Origin: Clostridia bacterium
GTDB lineage: Bacteria; Bacillota; Clostridia; Oscillospirales; Acutalibacteraceae
Reading direction: 5' to 3'
Assembly (NCBI GenBank): GCA_017625835.1
Contig: JAGAKF010000047.1
Location: 1 to 56,528 of the forward strand
DNA length: 56,528 nucleotides
A program made the position numbers and the translations under genes. Positions 1 to 7,968 of this stretch are shown one piece after another. The notes below the pieces were generated by a model. It saw only the letters and a list, made by a program, of their open reading frames with translations, made no database searches and was not told the origin of the DNA. Every line of letters begins with the position of its first letter. Position 1 is the first letter of the stretch.

Positions 1-6
1 AAATTC

Positions 7-280
7 TGTCGGCGGCAGCAAGCCACCGCCCTACGCTGTTTATTCAACTCATCACGTAGGGGACGGGTTTCCCGTCCCGTCAGATACGGTGCAATTTTGC
101 GGGAGGCGAAACGCCTCCCCTACAGGCACTATCAAAGTCGGGTGTTATATTTTAGCGTCGCAGACCCTTAATGTTTGCAATGCAAACACATCATTCGCGT
201 AGCGAACATCATTCATCATTTCCGCACAGCGGATGCATCATTGCAAAGGCATCGCCTTTGCTCTACAAACCCGAATTTAT
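7..280. repeat. Modular palindromic intergenic repeat, copy 1
   Basis: No gene fits in 1-398. Positions 7-81 match 36352-36426 nearly base for base, and the end of the element (about 262-279, CTACAAACCCGAATTTA) matches about 36583-36599. Inside are hairpins GGGACGGG-TTT-CCCGTCCC (60-78) and GGGAGGCG-AAA-CGCCTCCC (101-119), both bordered by GTAGG/CCTAC sequence. Shorter palindromes separated by CATCAT follow: 173-187, 194-206, 221-233 and 243-261. No ORF or transposase is present, so this looks like a non-autonomous dispersed element. Its mechanism of spread is unknown. Confidence 0.75.
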
Positions 281-292
281 CGGACAAAACGC

Positions 293-321
293 TTGACATT
301 TTCTTTATAGTTGCATATAAT
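293..321 (+). promoter_or_regulatory. Sigma-A promoter of the metal-resistance operon
   Basis: A consensus -35 TTGACA (293-298) and consensus -10 TATAAT (316-321) are separated by exactly 17 nt. The promoter lies about 80 nt upstream of the ArsR-family gene, and the operator palindrome begins 6 nt after the -10. Confidence 0.85.
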
Positions 322-327
322 AAAACT

Positions 328-353
328 AACATATGAATATATGTTCATATGTT
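328..353 (+). promoter_or_regulatory. ArsR/SmtB-family operator
   Basis: A perfect inverted repeat, AACATATGAA-N6-TTCATATGTT (arms 328-337 and 344-353), covers the expected transcription start just downstream of the -10. The ATATGAA...TTCATAT core resembles known SmtB/CzrA-type operators. The position implies that repressor binding blocks initiation and that the operon regulates itself. Confidence 0.8.
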
Positions 354-398
354 GTGAAAAGATTGCTATAAACAACTGTTATCGGAGGAATATATAGA

Positions 399-770
399 AT
401 GGAAAATGTGAAAAACGAGTGTAAGAACTGCTGTACTTGTGTCCATGAAAACTGTCCGCACGCAAACGTTGACGAAAACACGCTTTATGACCTTGCGGAG
501 CTTTTCAAGGTTTTCGGCGACAGCACAAGAATCCGTATAATTTCTGCGCTGATGGACGGCGAAATGTGTGTTTATCACCTTTCGGAGCGCCTGGGTGCAG
601 GACAGAGTGCCGTTTCGCATCAGCTCCGTATTCTGCGCGCAGCAGGTCTTGTCCGTCCGAGACGCGAGGGCAAGGAAATGTACTATTCTCTGGATGATGA
701 CCACGTCAAGGAGATCTACGGTGCAGGCCTTGCGCATATCATACACAAAGGGGGATATGTGAATGAGTGA
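399..770 (+). CDS. ArsR/SmtB-family metal-sensing repressor
   Basis: A 123-residue winged-helix repressor. The DNA-reading helix region is around residues 64-80 (SAVSHQLRILRAAGLV). The C-terminal helix carries D100, H102, H113 and H116, with the same spacing as the alpha5 zinc/cobalt site of CzrA/SmtB. The N-terminus is also cysteine rich (C8, C11, C12, C14, C19) and C57 sits where CadC has its first alpha3 cysteine, but the second CadC cysteine is Tyr59. I infer a Zn-type sensor with possible extra N-terminal ligands. It lies behind a palindromic operator and overlaps the ATPase start by 8 nt, so the pair forms one operon. The GGAGG upstream supports this ATG. Confidence 0.93.
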   Translation: MENVKNECKNCCTCVHENCPHANVDENTLYDLAELFKVFGDSTRIRIISALMDGEMCVYHLSERLGAGQSAVSHQLRILRAAGLVRPRREGKEMYYSLDDDHVKEIYGAGLAHIIHKGGYVNE

Positions 771-2682
771 AAAATGTTGCTGTGGCGGACATTGCCACGA
801 GCATGAACACAAACATACGCACGAACACGACAGTTGCGCCTGCGGCGGTTGCCACCACGAAAAAGAAAGCAAGACGGACAAATGGCTTCTTGCTGCCGCG
901 GTACTGTTCATCGGCTTCAGCTTTATTCCGACAAGTAAGGCTGTCAGCGTAATTATACTGATTGTTGCTCTGGTTCTGGCGGTTTATCCGATCGTTTTCG
1001 GTTTTATCAAAAATATAAAGCATTTCAGCCTCGGCGAAACTGAGCTTATGCTGATTGCGATTGTTGCCGCGTCTATCCTCGGCGAATTCCGTGAGGCGGC
1101 GCTCGTTGCAATTCTTTACAGACTCGGTGAAATTCTTGAAGAAAAGGCTGTTGCAAACAGCAGGAAATCAATCAACGCAATTTCAAAAATTCAGCAGGAT
1201 CACGCGAACCTGATAAAAGAAGACGGCAAAACGGAAAAAGTGAAGGCGGATAGTGTTGCAATCGGCTCGCTTATAAAAATTCTGCCGTATGAACGTTTTC
1301 CGATTGACGGAGTTGTAACCGACGGCTCGTCAACAGCAGACGCTTCGGCAATTACGGGAGAAAGTCTGCCTGTTGAACTTGAAAAGGGCGACAAAGTAAA
1401 AAGCGGAATGATAAACGGCAGCAGTGCGCTTACGGTCAGAACGACGTGCGCATTCGGCGAATCAACAGCATCAAGAATCGTACGTATGGTTGAAGAGGCC
1501 GCAGAGAAAAAGTGCAAGACGCAGAAAATGATCACACGCCTTGCAAAGGTTTACACTCCCGTAGTCGTTATCGGTGCAGTGCTGATTGCGCTCATAGGTT
1601 CAATCGCGACGAAAAATCCGTCCGAATGGGTTTATAGAGCGTTGGTTTTCCTTGTTGCCTCGTGTCCGTGCGCGCTTGTAATTTCCGTACCCCTCGGTTT
1701 TTATACGGGACTCGGTGCGGCAGCGCGGAAAGGAATACTCGTTAAGGGAACAGCATTTGTTGAAGCTGTTGCAAAAGCGAAGGCCGTTGTCTTTGACAAA
1801 ACAGGAACACTTACGACGGAAAACTTTGAGATTGATCAGATAAATCCCCTCGGCACTTTTACGGAAAAAGAACTGCTGACTCTTGCAGGTGTGGCAGAGC
1901 ATTTTTCCTCGCACCCTGTTGCAAAAAGCATCAAGGTTCTTGCACCCGAAATTGACGAAAGATTTCTTTCCGATTTCAAAGAAAAAGCGGGTAACGGTTC
2001 AGCTGTAACCTTTGCGGGCAAGAGGGTTCTTTGCGGAAGTAAACGTTTTCTTGCATCGGAGGGTGTCGATGTTTCAGCCTTGCACGAAAACGAAATTTGT
2101 GTAAGCCTCGACGGTGTTGCTGTCGGTTCGATTCACTTGAGAAGCAAGGTTCGTGACGGTGCGGCAGAAATGGTGGATTCGCTTAAAACCCACGGTATTC
2201 TTCACGCGGTAATGCTTACGGGCGACAACGAGGTTTCGGCAAAGACAGTTGCCGACGAATGCGAGATTGACGAGTATTACTGCAATCTCTTGCCCGAAGA
2301 CAAGCTGAAGCACATTGAACGGATCAAAAAGGAATACGGCAGGGTCATCTTTGTCGGCGACGGTATCAATGATGCTCCCGTCCTGGCGGCAGCCGATGCA
2401 GGTGTTGCGATGGGCGGCGGCACTCAGGCGGCAAGCGAAGCAGGAGATATCATCGTCGCAAACGACGATCTTCATCGTTTCGCCCTGGCGCACAGACTTT
2501 TCAGAAGAACGCATAAAACGGTCTGGTTCAATATTCTTTTTTCAGTCGGAGTTAAGGCACTTGTTCTTTTGCTCGGTGCCTTCGGAATTGCACCGATGTG
2601 GCTTGCCGTTTTTGCGGATGTTGGCATCTGCCTGATCTGTGTCGCTGTTTCATCAATGATCGGTGTTGAAAAGAGAGAGTAA
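763..2682 (+). CDS. P1B-type heavy-metal (Zn/Cd/Pb-like) transporting ATPase
   Basis: A 639-residue membrane pump that should export divalent soft metals. The motifs are CPC in the transport helix (C301-P302-C303), DKTGTLT with phosphorylated D345, MLTGDNE, and GDGINDAP around D533. The usual N-terminal ferredoxin-like HMA domain is absent; residues 5-33 are instead a Cys/His-rich tail (CCCGGHCHEHEHKH and onward), which explains the shorter length. Its start overlaps the repressor gene by 8 nt, indicating translational coupling. Zn/Cd specificity is inferred from the CPC motif, the tail and the CzrA-like partner; a ZntA/CadA label is likely but not proven. Confidence 0.93.
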   Translation: MSEKCCCGGHCHEHEHKHTHEHDSCACGGCHHEKESKTDKWLLAAAVLFIGFSFIPTSKAVSVIILIVALVLAVYPIVFGFIKNIKHFSLGETELMLIAIVAASILGEFREAALVAILYRLGEILEEKAVANSRKSINAISKIQQDHANLIKEDGKTEKVKADSVAIGSLIKILPYERFPIDGVVTDGSSTADASAITGESLPVELEKGDKVKSGMINGSSALTVRTTCAFGESTASRIVRMVEEAAEKKCKTQKMITRLAKVYTPVVVIGAVLIALIGSIATKNPSEWVYRALVFLVASCPCALVISVPLGFYTGLGAAARKGILVKGTAFVEAVAKAKAVVFDKTGTLTTENFEIDQINPLGTFTEKELLTLAGVAEHFSSHPVAKSIKVLAPEIDERFLSDFKEKAGNGSAVTFAGKRVLCGSKRFLASEGVDVSALHENEICVSLDGVAVGSIHLRSKVRDGAAEMVDSLKTHGILHAVMLTGDNEVSAKTVADECEIDEYYCNLLPEDKLKHIERIKKEYGRVIFVGDGINDAPVLAAADAGVAMGGGTQAASEAGDIIVANDDLHRFALAHRLFRRTHKTVWFNILFSVGVKALVLLLGAFGIAPMWLAVFADVGICLICVAVSSMIGVEKRE

Positions 2683-2693
2683 AAAACGGATTT

Positions 2694-2731
2694 AACAGCC
2701 GAGTGTTCGCAAGGATGCACGGCTGTTTTTT
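2694..2731 (+). terminator. Terminator after the metal ATPase gene
   Basis: An inverted repeat, AACAGCCG...CGGCTGTT, is followed directly by a T-run, 11 nt after the ATPase stop codon. Confidence 0.8.
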
Positions 2732-2755
2732 GCTTTCCGTAATTATTGGAAAGTG

Positions 2756-2798
2756 AAAAAAGAGGTAACACGGAAATTATCCGAATTACCTCTTTTTT
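2756..2798 (-). terminator. Terminator after the licD-like gene (bidirectional)
   Basis: Long arms AAAAAAGAGGTAA (2756-2768) and TTACCTCTTTTTT (2786-2798) lie just past the minus-strand licD-like stop. T-runs on both strands would let it also back up the terminator of the ATPase operon. Confidence 0.8.
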
Positions 2799-2802
2799 GT
2801 AT

Positions 2803-3603
2803 TTACTTCAGATAGTGTGTGTAGTCTTTATCAAGATCAAGAATTTCAATAATATGTCCGCTGTTACGGTGTTCGGGCGGTGGTGGCGTCATATAATCAC
2901 CGTATACAGATTTCAATATTTTATCATATTCCTTCGGAATCGGAAGCAAATGTCCTTCAAACGGTACTCGTATAACTTCCTTGAAATCTTCAGTTTTGAA
3001 GCGGGGAGAATCGAAATATCGACCCCAATAATAATCGCAGTAAGTAAAACCTGCAGAAGATTTAAATGCCAGTTTTCGTATTGCCTTACAGATAGCACGT
3101 CTTATACGCAACGGAAGTTTTAACAATAAGCGCAGTTTACCGGGACTGTCCAGAGACGGGTCAAAAAAGGCGTCATAAACGAGCCAGTCAGAAAGACGGA
3201 TAACTGTATTAATTCTGTTGATTGATTTTTGATTTTTTTCTATTCCCATAATCGGGAAAATATCGACCCAGACACCGTGATGGAAATTTATTCCTTTGTA
3301 GGTTTCCTCAATCATTGTAGTGTTGTTATATCTTACTTTAGAATATGACTTGTACCACAAATCGGTATCAGTTGACTGCAAAAAGAAATTTTTTCCTAAG
3401 GCACCGGGAGCAATTTCACAAAAACGCCAGTAATCTTTTATATCCATAATAATATCAATATCATCGTCCCAAGGGATAAAACCGTGATGACGAATTGCCC
3501 CCAGCATTGTTCCGGAACTCAGAAAATAGCGAATATTATGTTCGTTGCAGACTCTGTCGATTTCAAGCAGAATTTCCAACTCTTTTTTTTGAAGATCGTT
3601 CAT
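2803..3603 (-). CDS. LicD-family (phosphocholine/phosphosugar) transferase
   Basis: A 266-residue cytoplasmic protein of the LicD family, whose members attach phosphorylcholine or related phospho-groups to cell-surface glycans and teichoic acids. The signature is GAIRHHGFIPWDDDIDI near the N-terminus, with the DDDID metal-binding cluster of the nucleotidyltransferase fold. An upstream in-frame TTG exists, but the ATG at 3603 has GGAG at ideal distance and is preferred. It stands alone, between its own terminator and the lysine operon terminator. Its AT content is higher than that of its neighbours, suggesting acquisition. The actual substrate is unknown. Confidence 0.88.
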   Translation of the reverse strand: MNDLQKKELEILLEIDRVCNEHNIRYFLSSGTMLGAIRHHGFIPWDDDIDIIMDIKDYWRFCEIAPGALGKNFFLQSTDTDLWYKSYSKVRYNNTTMIEETYKGINFHHGVWVDIFPIMGIEKNQKSINRINTVIRLSDWLVYDAFFDPSLDSPGKLRLLLKLPLRIRRAICKAIRKLAFKSSAGFTYCDYYWGRYFDSPRFKTEDFKEVIRVPFEGHLLPIPKEYDKILKSVYGDYMTPPPPEHRNSGHIIEILDLDKDYTHYLK

Positions 3604-3694
3604 AATAAACTCCAGACTCAAACTTTTTTATATTATATCAATATTAATTTGCAACGTCAACCTATAACTTTAATGCCCGGATATGGAAAAACAT

Positions 3695-3732
3695 AAAAAC
3701 AAAGGAGCTTCAACCGAAGCTCCTTTGTTTTT
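3695..3732 (-). terminator. Terminator of the lysine operon
   Basis: A perfect 17-bp stem (3695-3711 pairs with 3716-3732) has an AACC/GGTT loop and A/T runs at both ends. On the minus strand the stem begins inside the lysA stop codon, so it closes the dapA-dapB-ddh-lysA transcript. Confidence 0.9.
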
Positions 3733-5026
3733 ATACCTGCCTTGCGATAAGGTCGTCAAAGCTTTCTCTTTTAACTGCAACGTAATCTTTTTCACCGTCA
3801 AGCATAATAACGGGAGGCTTGCAGATTGCGTTATAGTTTGAACTCATTGCAAAGTTATAAGCGCCTGTTGTAAGCACTGCGATTGTATCTCCGCGTTCAG
3901 GCTTGGGAATCTTAACACCCTCCTGAATAAGGTCGCCGCTTTCGCAGCAGCGTCCTGCAATCGTACACTCATAGTCTGCTTCTTCATTCGCCTTGTTTGC
4001 AACCATTACAGTGTATGCTGACTGGTAGAGAGCGTATCTCGGGTTGTCGGGCATACCGCCGTCGATTGAAACATAGTTCTTGAAGCCCTTGATTTCCTTG
4101 CGTGTACCTGCTGTGTAGAGCGTAAGTCCTGCGTCAGCAACGATGCTTCTGCCGGGTTCCATAAGGATTGTCGGCATTGTCACACCGAGCTTTTCGCACT
4201 TGGACTTAACAAGGTTTGCAATTCCTTCGATATTTTTTGCATAGTCAATTTCGGGATCGGACTCAACATACTTGACGCCCATACCGCCGCCGAGATTAAG
4301 GACGCTTGCTTCAAAGCCGAGTTCAGCTTTCATATCAGCAAGGAATTTAATCATAATAACGGCTGCATCGCAGAACGGATCGTATTCGAAAATCTGCGAG
4401 CCGATGTGGCAGTGGTAACCCATAAGAGCGATGTTTTCTTTTGAAAGTGCAAGCTCGACGAGTTCCTTTGCCTGTCCCGTTTCGATCGCTGCGCCGAACT
4501 TGGAATCAACGTTACCCGTGCTGATTTTTGCGTGAGTGTGAGGATCAATGCCGGGTGTAAGACGAAGAATGATCTTCTGCTTTATTCCCTTGTTGCCTGC
4601 CTCACGGTTGATCGCGTTAAGCTCCTCAACGTTGTCGCAGACGAAATAGCCGATACCGTTTTCGATTGCAAAAGCGATGTCAAAGTCAGTCTTGTTGTTG
4701 CCGTGGAAGTATGCTCGTTCCATCGGGAAACCTGCCTTGACAGCCGTGTAAAGCTCACCGGGGGAAACGACATCGATTCCCATTTTTTCCTCTTTCATAA
4801 TCTCGTAAATTCTCTTGAAGCAAAGAGATTTACTTGCAAAAAGAGGCATTGAATCTCCGCCAAAAAATTCGCCCATAGCTTTTTTGTAAATACGGCACTT
4901 TTCTCTTATTTTGTTTTCGTCCATTATATATGCAGGTGTCTGATACTTTTCGGCAAGTTCGACCGTATCGTAGCCTGCAAAGGTAAGATGACCTTTTTCA
5001 TTAACACCAAGGTTATTGCAGATCAT
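3731..5026 (-). CDS. lysA: Diaminopimelate decarboxylase
   Basis: This enzyme makes L-lysine from meso-diaminopimelate using PLP, the last step of lysine synthesis. The 431 residues show the fold type III landmarks: PLP lysine K66 in FASKSL (a variant of the usual YAxKA), HCHIGSQI, the GGGMGV phosphate loop, EPGRSIVADAG, and the CCESGD motif that supplies the active-site cysteine from the neighbouring subunit. It is the last gene of the riboswitch-controlled operon, 24 nt after ddh. A moderate AAGGATG ribosome binding site precedes the ATG. Confidence 0.95.
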   Translation of the reverse strand: MICNNLGVNEKGHLTFAGYDTVELAEKYQTPAYIMDENKIREKCRIYKKAMGEFFGGDSMPLFASKSLCFKRIYEIMKEEKMGIDVVSPGELYTAVKAGFPMERAYFHGNNKTDFDIAFAIENGIGYFVCDNVEELNAINREAGNKGIKQKIILRLTPGIDPHTHAKISTGNVDSKFGAAIETGQAKELVELALSKENIALMGYHCHIGSQIFEYDPFCDAAVIMIKFLADMKAELGFEASVLNLGGGMGVKYVESDPEIDYAKNIEGIANLVKSKCEKLGVTMPTILMEPGRSIVADAGLTLYTAGTRKEIKGFKNYVSIDGGMPDNPRYALYQSAYTVMVANKANEEADYECTIAGRCCESGDLIQEGVKIPKPERGDTIAVLTTGAYNFAMSSNYNAICKPPVIMLDGEKDYVAVKRESFDDLIARQV

Positions 5027-5050
5027 TTTAAAACATCCTTTCGGGGTTGA

Positions 5051-6034
5051 TTAAAGCATATGCGCTCTGATTTCGTCACCCGTTTTATCAATAAGCAATG
5101 CGGGAGCGATGTCAAAAACAGTCTTGCATCCCGATTCACCGTTCCGGTTAAGTCTGTATGCCGCACGCGCATAAGTTGCAAGAACACTGCCTGTAAATTC
5201 GGGGTTTGATTCGAGATTGAGGCTGTATTCGATAGTGTGCTTTGTGTTAAGGTCAAAGCCTGTGAAACCGCTGCGGATAACTCTGCCGCCGTGGGGGATT
5301 CCCATATGGTCACGCTGAAGCTCTTCGAGTGAAATGAAGTTCACTGTTGTGTCGTAGTCAGCAAAATAGTTCGGCATCGTAACGATTTCGTTTTCGATTC
5401 TCGCTTTGTCAGCACCGTCTTCAACAACGACATAGCACTCTCTTGTATGCTTCTGTCTTGTTGTAAGCTCAGGGTTTTCACCGTTGCGTACGCTTTCAAC
5501 TGCGCTTTCAACTGGTACTGTGTACTGGCGTGCATCAACAACACCGTCAATTCTGCGGATTGCATCCGAATGGCCCTGGCTTACGCCCTTGCCCCAGAAT
5601 GTGTAGTCGTTACCGTGGGGGAGAATTGCGTTCATATAAAGGCGGTTGAGGGAGAACATTCCCGGGTCCCAACCGACGGAGATGATTGCGATTTTATTGC
5701 CTGCTTTTGCTTTCATGTCCGTGTTCGCAAAATGCTCGGGGATTTTTGCGTGAGTGTCAAAACTGTCGATAACATTGAAGTTTTCTGCAAGTGCGGGAGT
5801 TGATTCGGGAAGATCCCTTGCGCTGCCGCCGCAGTTGATAATAACGTCGATGTCGTCCTTATAGTCTGTGATTTTATCAAAAGGATATACCTTGACACCC
5901 TCGGTTTTAATTTTAACGGAGTCAGGGTCACGTCTTGAAAAGACAGCAACAAGCTCCATATCAGGATTATTTTTTACAGCGGCCTCAACGCCCTTGCCGA
6001 GGTTACCGTAACCTACTATACCAATTCTTATCAT
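5051..6034 (-). CDS. ddh: meso-Diaminopimelate D-dehydrogenase
   Basis: An NADP-dependent enzyme that converts tetrahydrodipicolinate and ammonia to meso-diaminopimelate in one step, replacing the four-step acylated branch. It has 327 residues and an N-terminal Rossmann motif, GIVGYGNLGKG. Family-typical segments follow, such as the FDTHAK region and SVGWDPGMFSLNR, which is diagnostic for Ddh rather than for DapB or aspartate-semialdehyde dehydrogenase. It sits 9 nt downstream of dapB in the lysine operon, so the pathway dapA, dapB, ddh, lysA is complete from aspartate semialdehyde to lysine. Confidence 0.95.
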   Translation of the reverse strand: MIRIGIVGYGNLGKGVEAAVKNNPDMELVAVFSRRDPDSVKIKTEGVKVYPFDKITDYKDDIDVIINCGGSARDLPESTPALAENFNVIDSFDTHAKIPEHFANTDMKAKAGNKIAIISVGWDPGMFSLNRLYMNAILPHGNDYTFWGKGVSQGHSDAIRRIDGVVDARQYTVPVESAVESVRNGENPELTTRQKHTRECYVVVEDGADKARIENEIVTMPNYFADYDTTVNFISLEELQRDHMGIPHGGRVIRSGFTGFDLNTKHTIEYSLNLESNPEFTGSVLATYARAAYRLNRNGESGCKTVFDIAPALLIDKTGDEIRAHML

Positions 6035-6043
6035 AAAAACACC

Positions 6044-6781
6044 TTATTCCGTAACAATGCTGTTCATAGTGTAAAGTCCTGCAGGCTTACCCAGAATAAA
6101 CTCTGCCGCAGAAACCGCACCCTCGGCAAACAATGCTCTTGAATGAGCTTCGTGCTTGAGTGTGATTGTCTGGCTGTCCGTTGAGACAAGGACCTCGTGA
6201 ATTCCGACGATGTTTCCGCGTCTTACGGCGTGAACACCGATTTCATTCTTTTCTCTCTTTGCCATTCCTTCACGGCCGAAAACGAACTGTGCCTTTTCGC
6301 GTACAGCCTTGATTGCGTTTGCGATCATAAGCGCTGTTCCGCTGGGAGCATCAAGCTTACGGTTGTGATGTGTTTCGACGATTTCGATGTCTGCGTCGGG
6401 CATTGTTGCGGCAGCCTTGACTGCAAGCTCGCAAAGAAGTGCGACGCCGAGCGACATATTTGCAGAATGGAAAACTGCAATTTTCTTTCCTGCTTCTTCG
6501 ATAAGAGCAAGCTCCTCCTCTGTGTGGCCCGTCGTGGCAACAACAGTCGGGATGTTATTTTTAACGGCATAGTCGAGCAGATCTTTCGTACCGAGATGGT
6601 TTGAAAAGTCGATGATGATATCTGCTTCGCCGCTGAAATCGTTAATGTCTGTGTAGCAACCGCTTTCGGCTGCCATTTTGTCAACCTTTGCGGCAACGGT
6701 CATTGTTTCGGAAGCTTCAACGATTTTCTCAACTTCCTTACCCATTCTGCCGCAGGCACTGTTAATGAGAACCTTTATCAT
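6044..6781 (-). CDS. dapB: 4-Hydroxy-tetrahydrodipicolinate reductase
   Basis: Reduces hydroxy-tetrahydrodipicolinate to tetrahydrodipicolinate with NAD(P)H. Its 245 residues are typical for the family. The N-terminal nucleotide-binding segment is INSACGRMGKEV, where the usual G-x-x-G-x-x-G appears as SACGRMG. ATTGHTEEE is the conserved cofactor-side motif, and ETHHNRKLDAPSGTA holds the catalytic His pair, Lys, and the substrate-binding PSGT. Start and dapA stop overlap in ATGA, a sign of translational coupling. Confidence 0.96.
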   Translation of the reverse strand: MIKVLINSACGRMGKEVEKIVEASETMTVAAKVDKMAAESGCYTDINDFSGEADIIIDFSNHLGTKDLLDYAVKNNIPTVVATTGHTEEELALIEEAGKKIAVFHSANMSLGVALLCELAVKAAATMPDADIEIVETHHNRKLDAPSGTALMIANAIKAVREKAQFVFGREGMAKREKNEIGVHAVRRGNIVGIHEVLVSTDSQTITLKHEAHSRALFAEGAVSAAEFILGKPAGLYTMNSIVTE

Positions 6782-7668
6782 ACGTTCAACCCCTGCTGAC
6801 GCATAAGAGCGAGAAGATTCTGCTTGTGTGCATCTTCCATCGGAGTAAGCGGAAGACGGAGATAGTTCTCACCGTAACCCATAGCAGCCATGGCAGCCTT
6901 AACGGGGATCGGGTTAACCTCGCAGAAGAGTGCGTTGATAAGCGGGAGATAGTCAAGCTGCATCTTAAGAGCTTCATCTGTCTTGCCCTCGAAGAACTTG
7001 TGGCACATCTGTGATGTTTCCTTCGGAAGAACGTTTGAAAGAACGGAGATAACGCCTGAACCGCCGAGTGAAAGAAGGGGAACAATCTGGTCGTCGTTAC
7101 CTGAGTAGAGGTCGAGTCTGTCGCCTACGATAGCCATTGTTTCAACGATTTTTGAGATGTTGCCGCTTGCTTCCTTGATACCTGTGATCATCGGGTGGTC
7201 AGCAAGAACGCCGTATGTTGCAGGTTCGATGTTACAGCCTGTTCTTGAAGGAACGTTGTAAAGAAGGCAGGGCTTTGTGCTTTCGTCAGCGATAGCTGTG
7301 AAAGTTTTGATAAGGCCGTTCTGTGTAGCCTTGTTGTAGTACGGTGTAACGAGAAGCATACCTTCGTAGCCGATTTCGCAAGCGAATTTTGTAAGGTCGA
7401 TAGCGTAAGCTGTGTCGTTTGAACCTGTACCTGCGATCATCGGAACTCTGCCTGCTGCGCGCTTGTAAGCGAACTCAAGAGCGTCTCTGTGCTCTTCGTC
7501 TGTAAGAGTTGAGCCTTCGCCTGTTGTACCGCAGATTACGAGAGAATCGATGCCCTCTTCGATCTGCCAGTCGATAAGCTTGCCAAAGTTTTCGTAGTCA
7601 ATGCCTTCTGCATTAAGCGGTGTGATGAGGGCTGTAGCCGCACCTCTGAAAATGCTGTTTTCTGTCAT
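6778..7668 (-). CDS. dapA: 4-Hydroxy-tetrahydrodipicolinate synthase
   Basis: Condenses pyruvate with aspartate semialdehyde, the committed step to diaminopimelate and lysine. It has 296 residues with a TIM-barrel aldolase fold. Visible are GTTGEG at 47-52, the proton-relay Y137 in YNVPSRTG, and Schiff-base K165 in GIKEASG. It is the first gene of the operon and lies 46 nt downstream of the terminator that follows the lysine riboswitch, so all four lysine genes should fall when lysine is plentiful. Confidence 0.97.
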   Translation of the reverse strand: MTENSIFRGAATALITPLNAEGIDYENFGKLIDWQIEEGIDSLVICGTTGEGSTLTDEEHRDALEFAYKRAAGRVPMIAGTGSNDTAYAIDLTKFACEIGYEGMLLVTPYYNKATQNGLIKTFTAIADESTKPCLLYNVPSRTGCNIEPATYGVLADHPMITGIKEASGNISKIVETMAIVGDRLDLYSGNDDQIVPLLSLGGSGVISVLSNVLPKETSQMCHKFFEGKTDEALKMQLDYLPLINALFCEVNPIPVKAAMAAMGYGENYLRLPLTPMEDAHKQNLLALMRQQGLNV

Positions 7669-7713
7669 TTCAAAAACTCCTTTACCTGTTCAATATGAAG
7701 AATTACAAGTCAT

Positions 7714-7740
7714 AAAAAAATAGCCGATTTGCATCGACTA
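7714..7740 (-). terminator. Riboswitch-controlled terminator before dapA
   Basis: On the minus strand, TAGTCGAT-GCAA-ATCGGCTA (7740 to 7721) is followed by seven T (7720 to 7714). It lies between the lysine riboswitch aptamer and dapA, the expected place for the expression platform that ends transcription when lysine is bound. Confidence 0.85.
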
Positions 7741-7780
7741 CCCCCATTTATCCCGACTATACAGCCGTGAAAAAATATAA

Positions 7781-7944
7781 GATAGCTCTCCGCAATAAGC
7801 GACAATAGGCGGGATCTTATTCCCGACTACCAGCACAGCCTTGGGCTTCGGCTGCCTTCGGCAACGATTCCTTTCACAACTGCCGTAAGCCTTGCCACGG
7901 CCTTGAATAACAGTTGCTACTGATAATGCGATGCGCCTCTATCG
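7781..7944 (-). ncRNA. Lysine riboswitch (L box)
   Basis: Read on the minus strand, this leader carries the L-box signatures in order: GATAGAGGCGC, AGTA, GTGAAAGG, GCCGAAG, GCTGG, and closing GGAGAGCTATC that pairs with the opening GATAG to form P1. The layout matches the Bacillus lysC riboswitch. It is followed by an intrinsic terminator and dapA. Lysine binding is expected to favour termination and shut off dapA-dapB-ddh-lysA. Confidence 0.97.
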
Positions 7945-7968
7945 TTAATTTTTTATTAACTTTCGGAT

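Noticed and set aside
173-261. CRISPR-like alternation of repeat and spacer
   Set aside because: The recurring part is the short CATCATT spacer and the palindromes differ in sequence and length; there is no 25-40-nt direct repeat and no cas gene in the window.
2746-3123. Plus-strand ORF antisense to the licD-like gene
   Set aside because: It lacks a ribosome binding site, crosses a terminator, and lies opposite a gene with clear family motifs.
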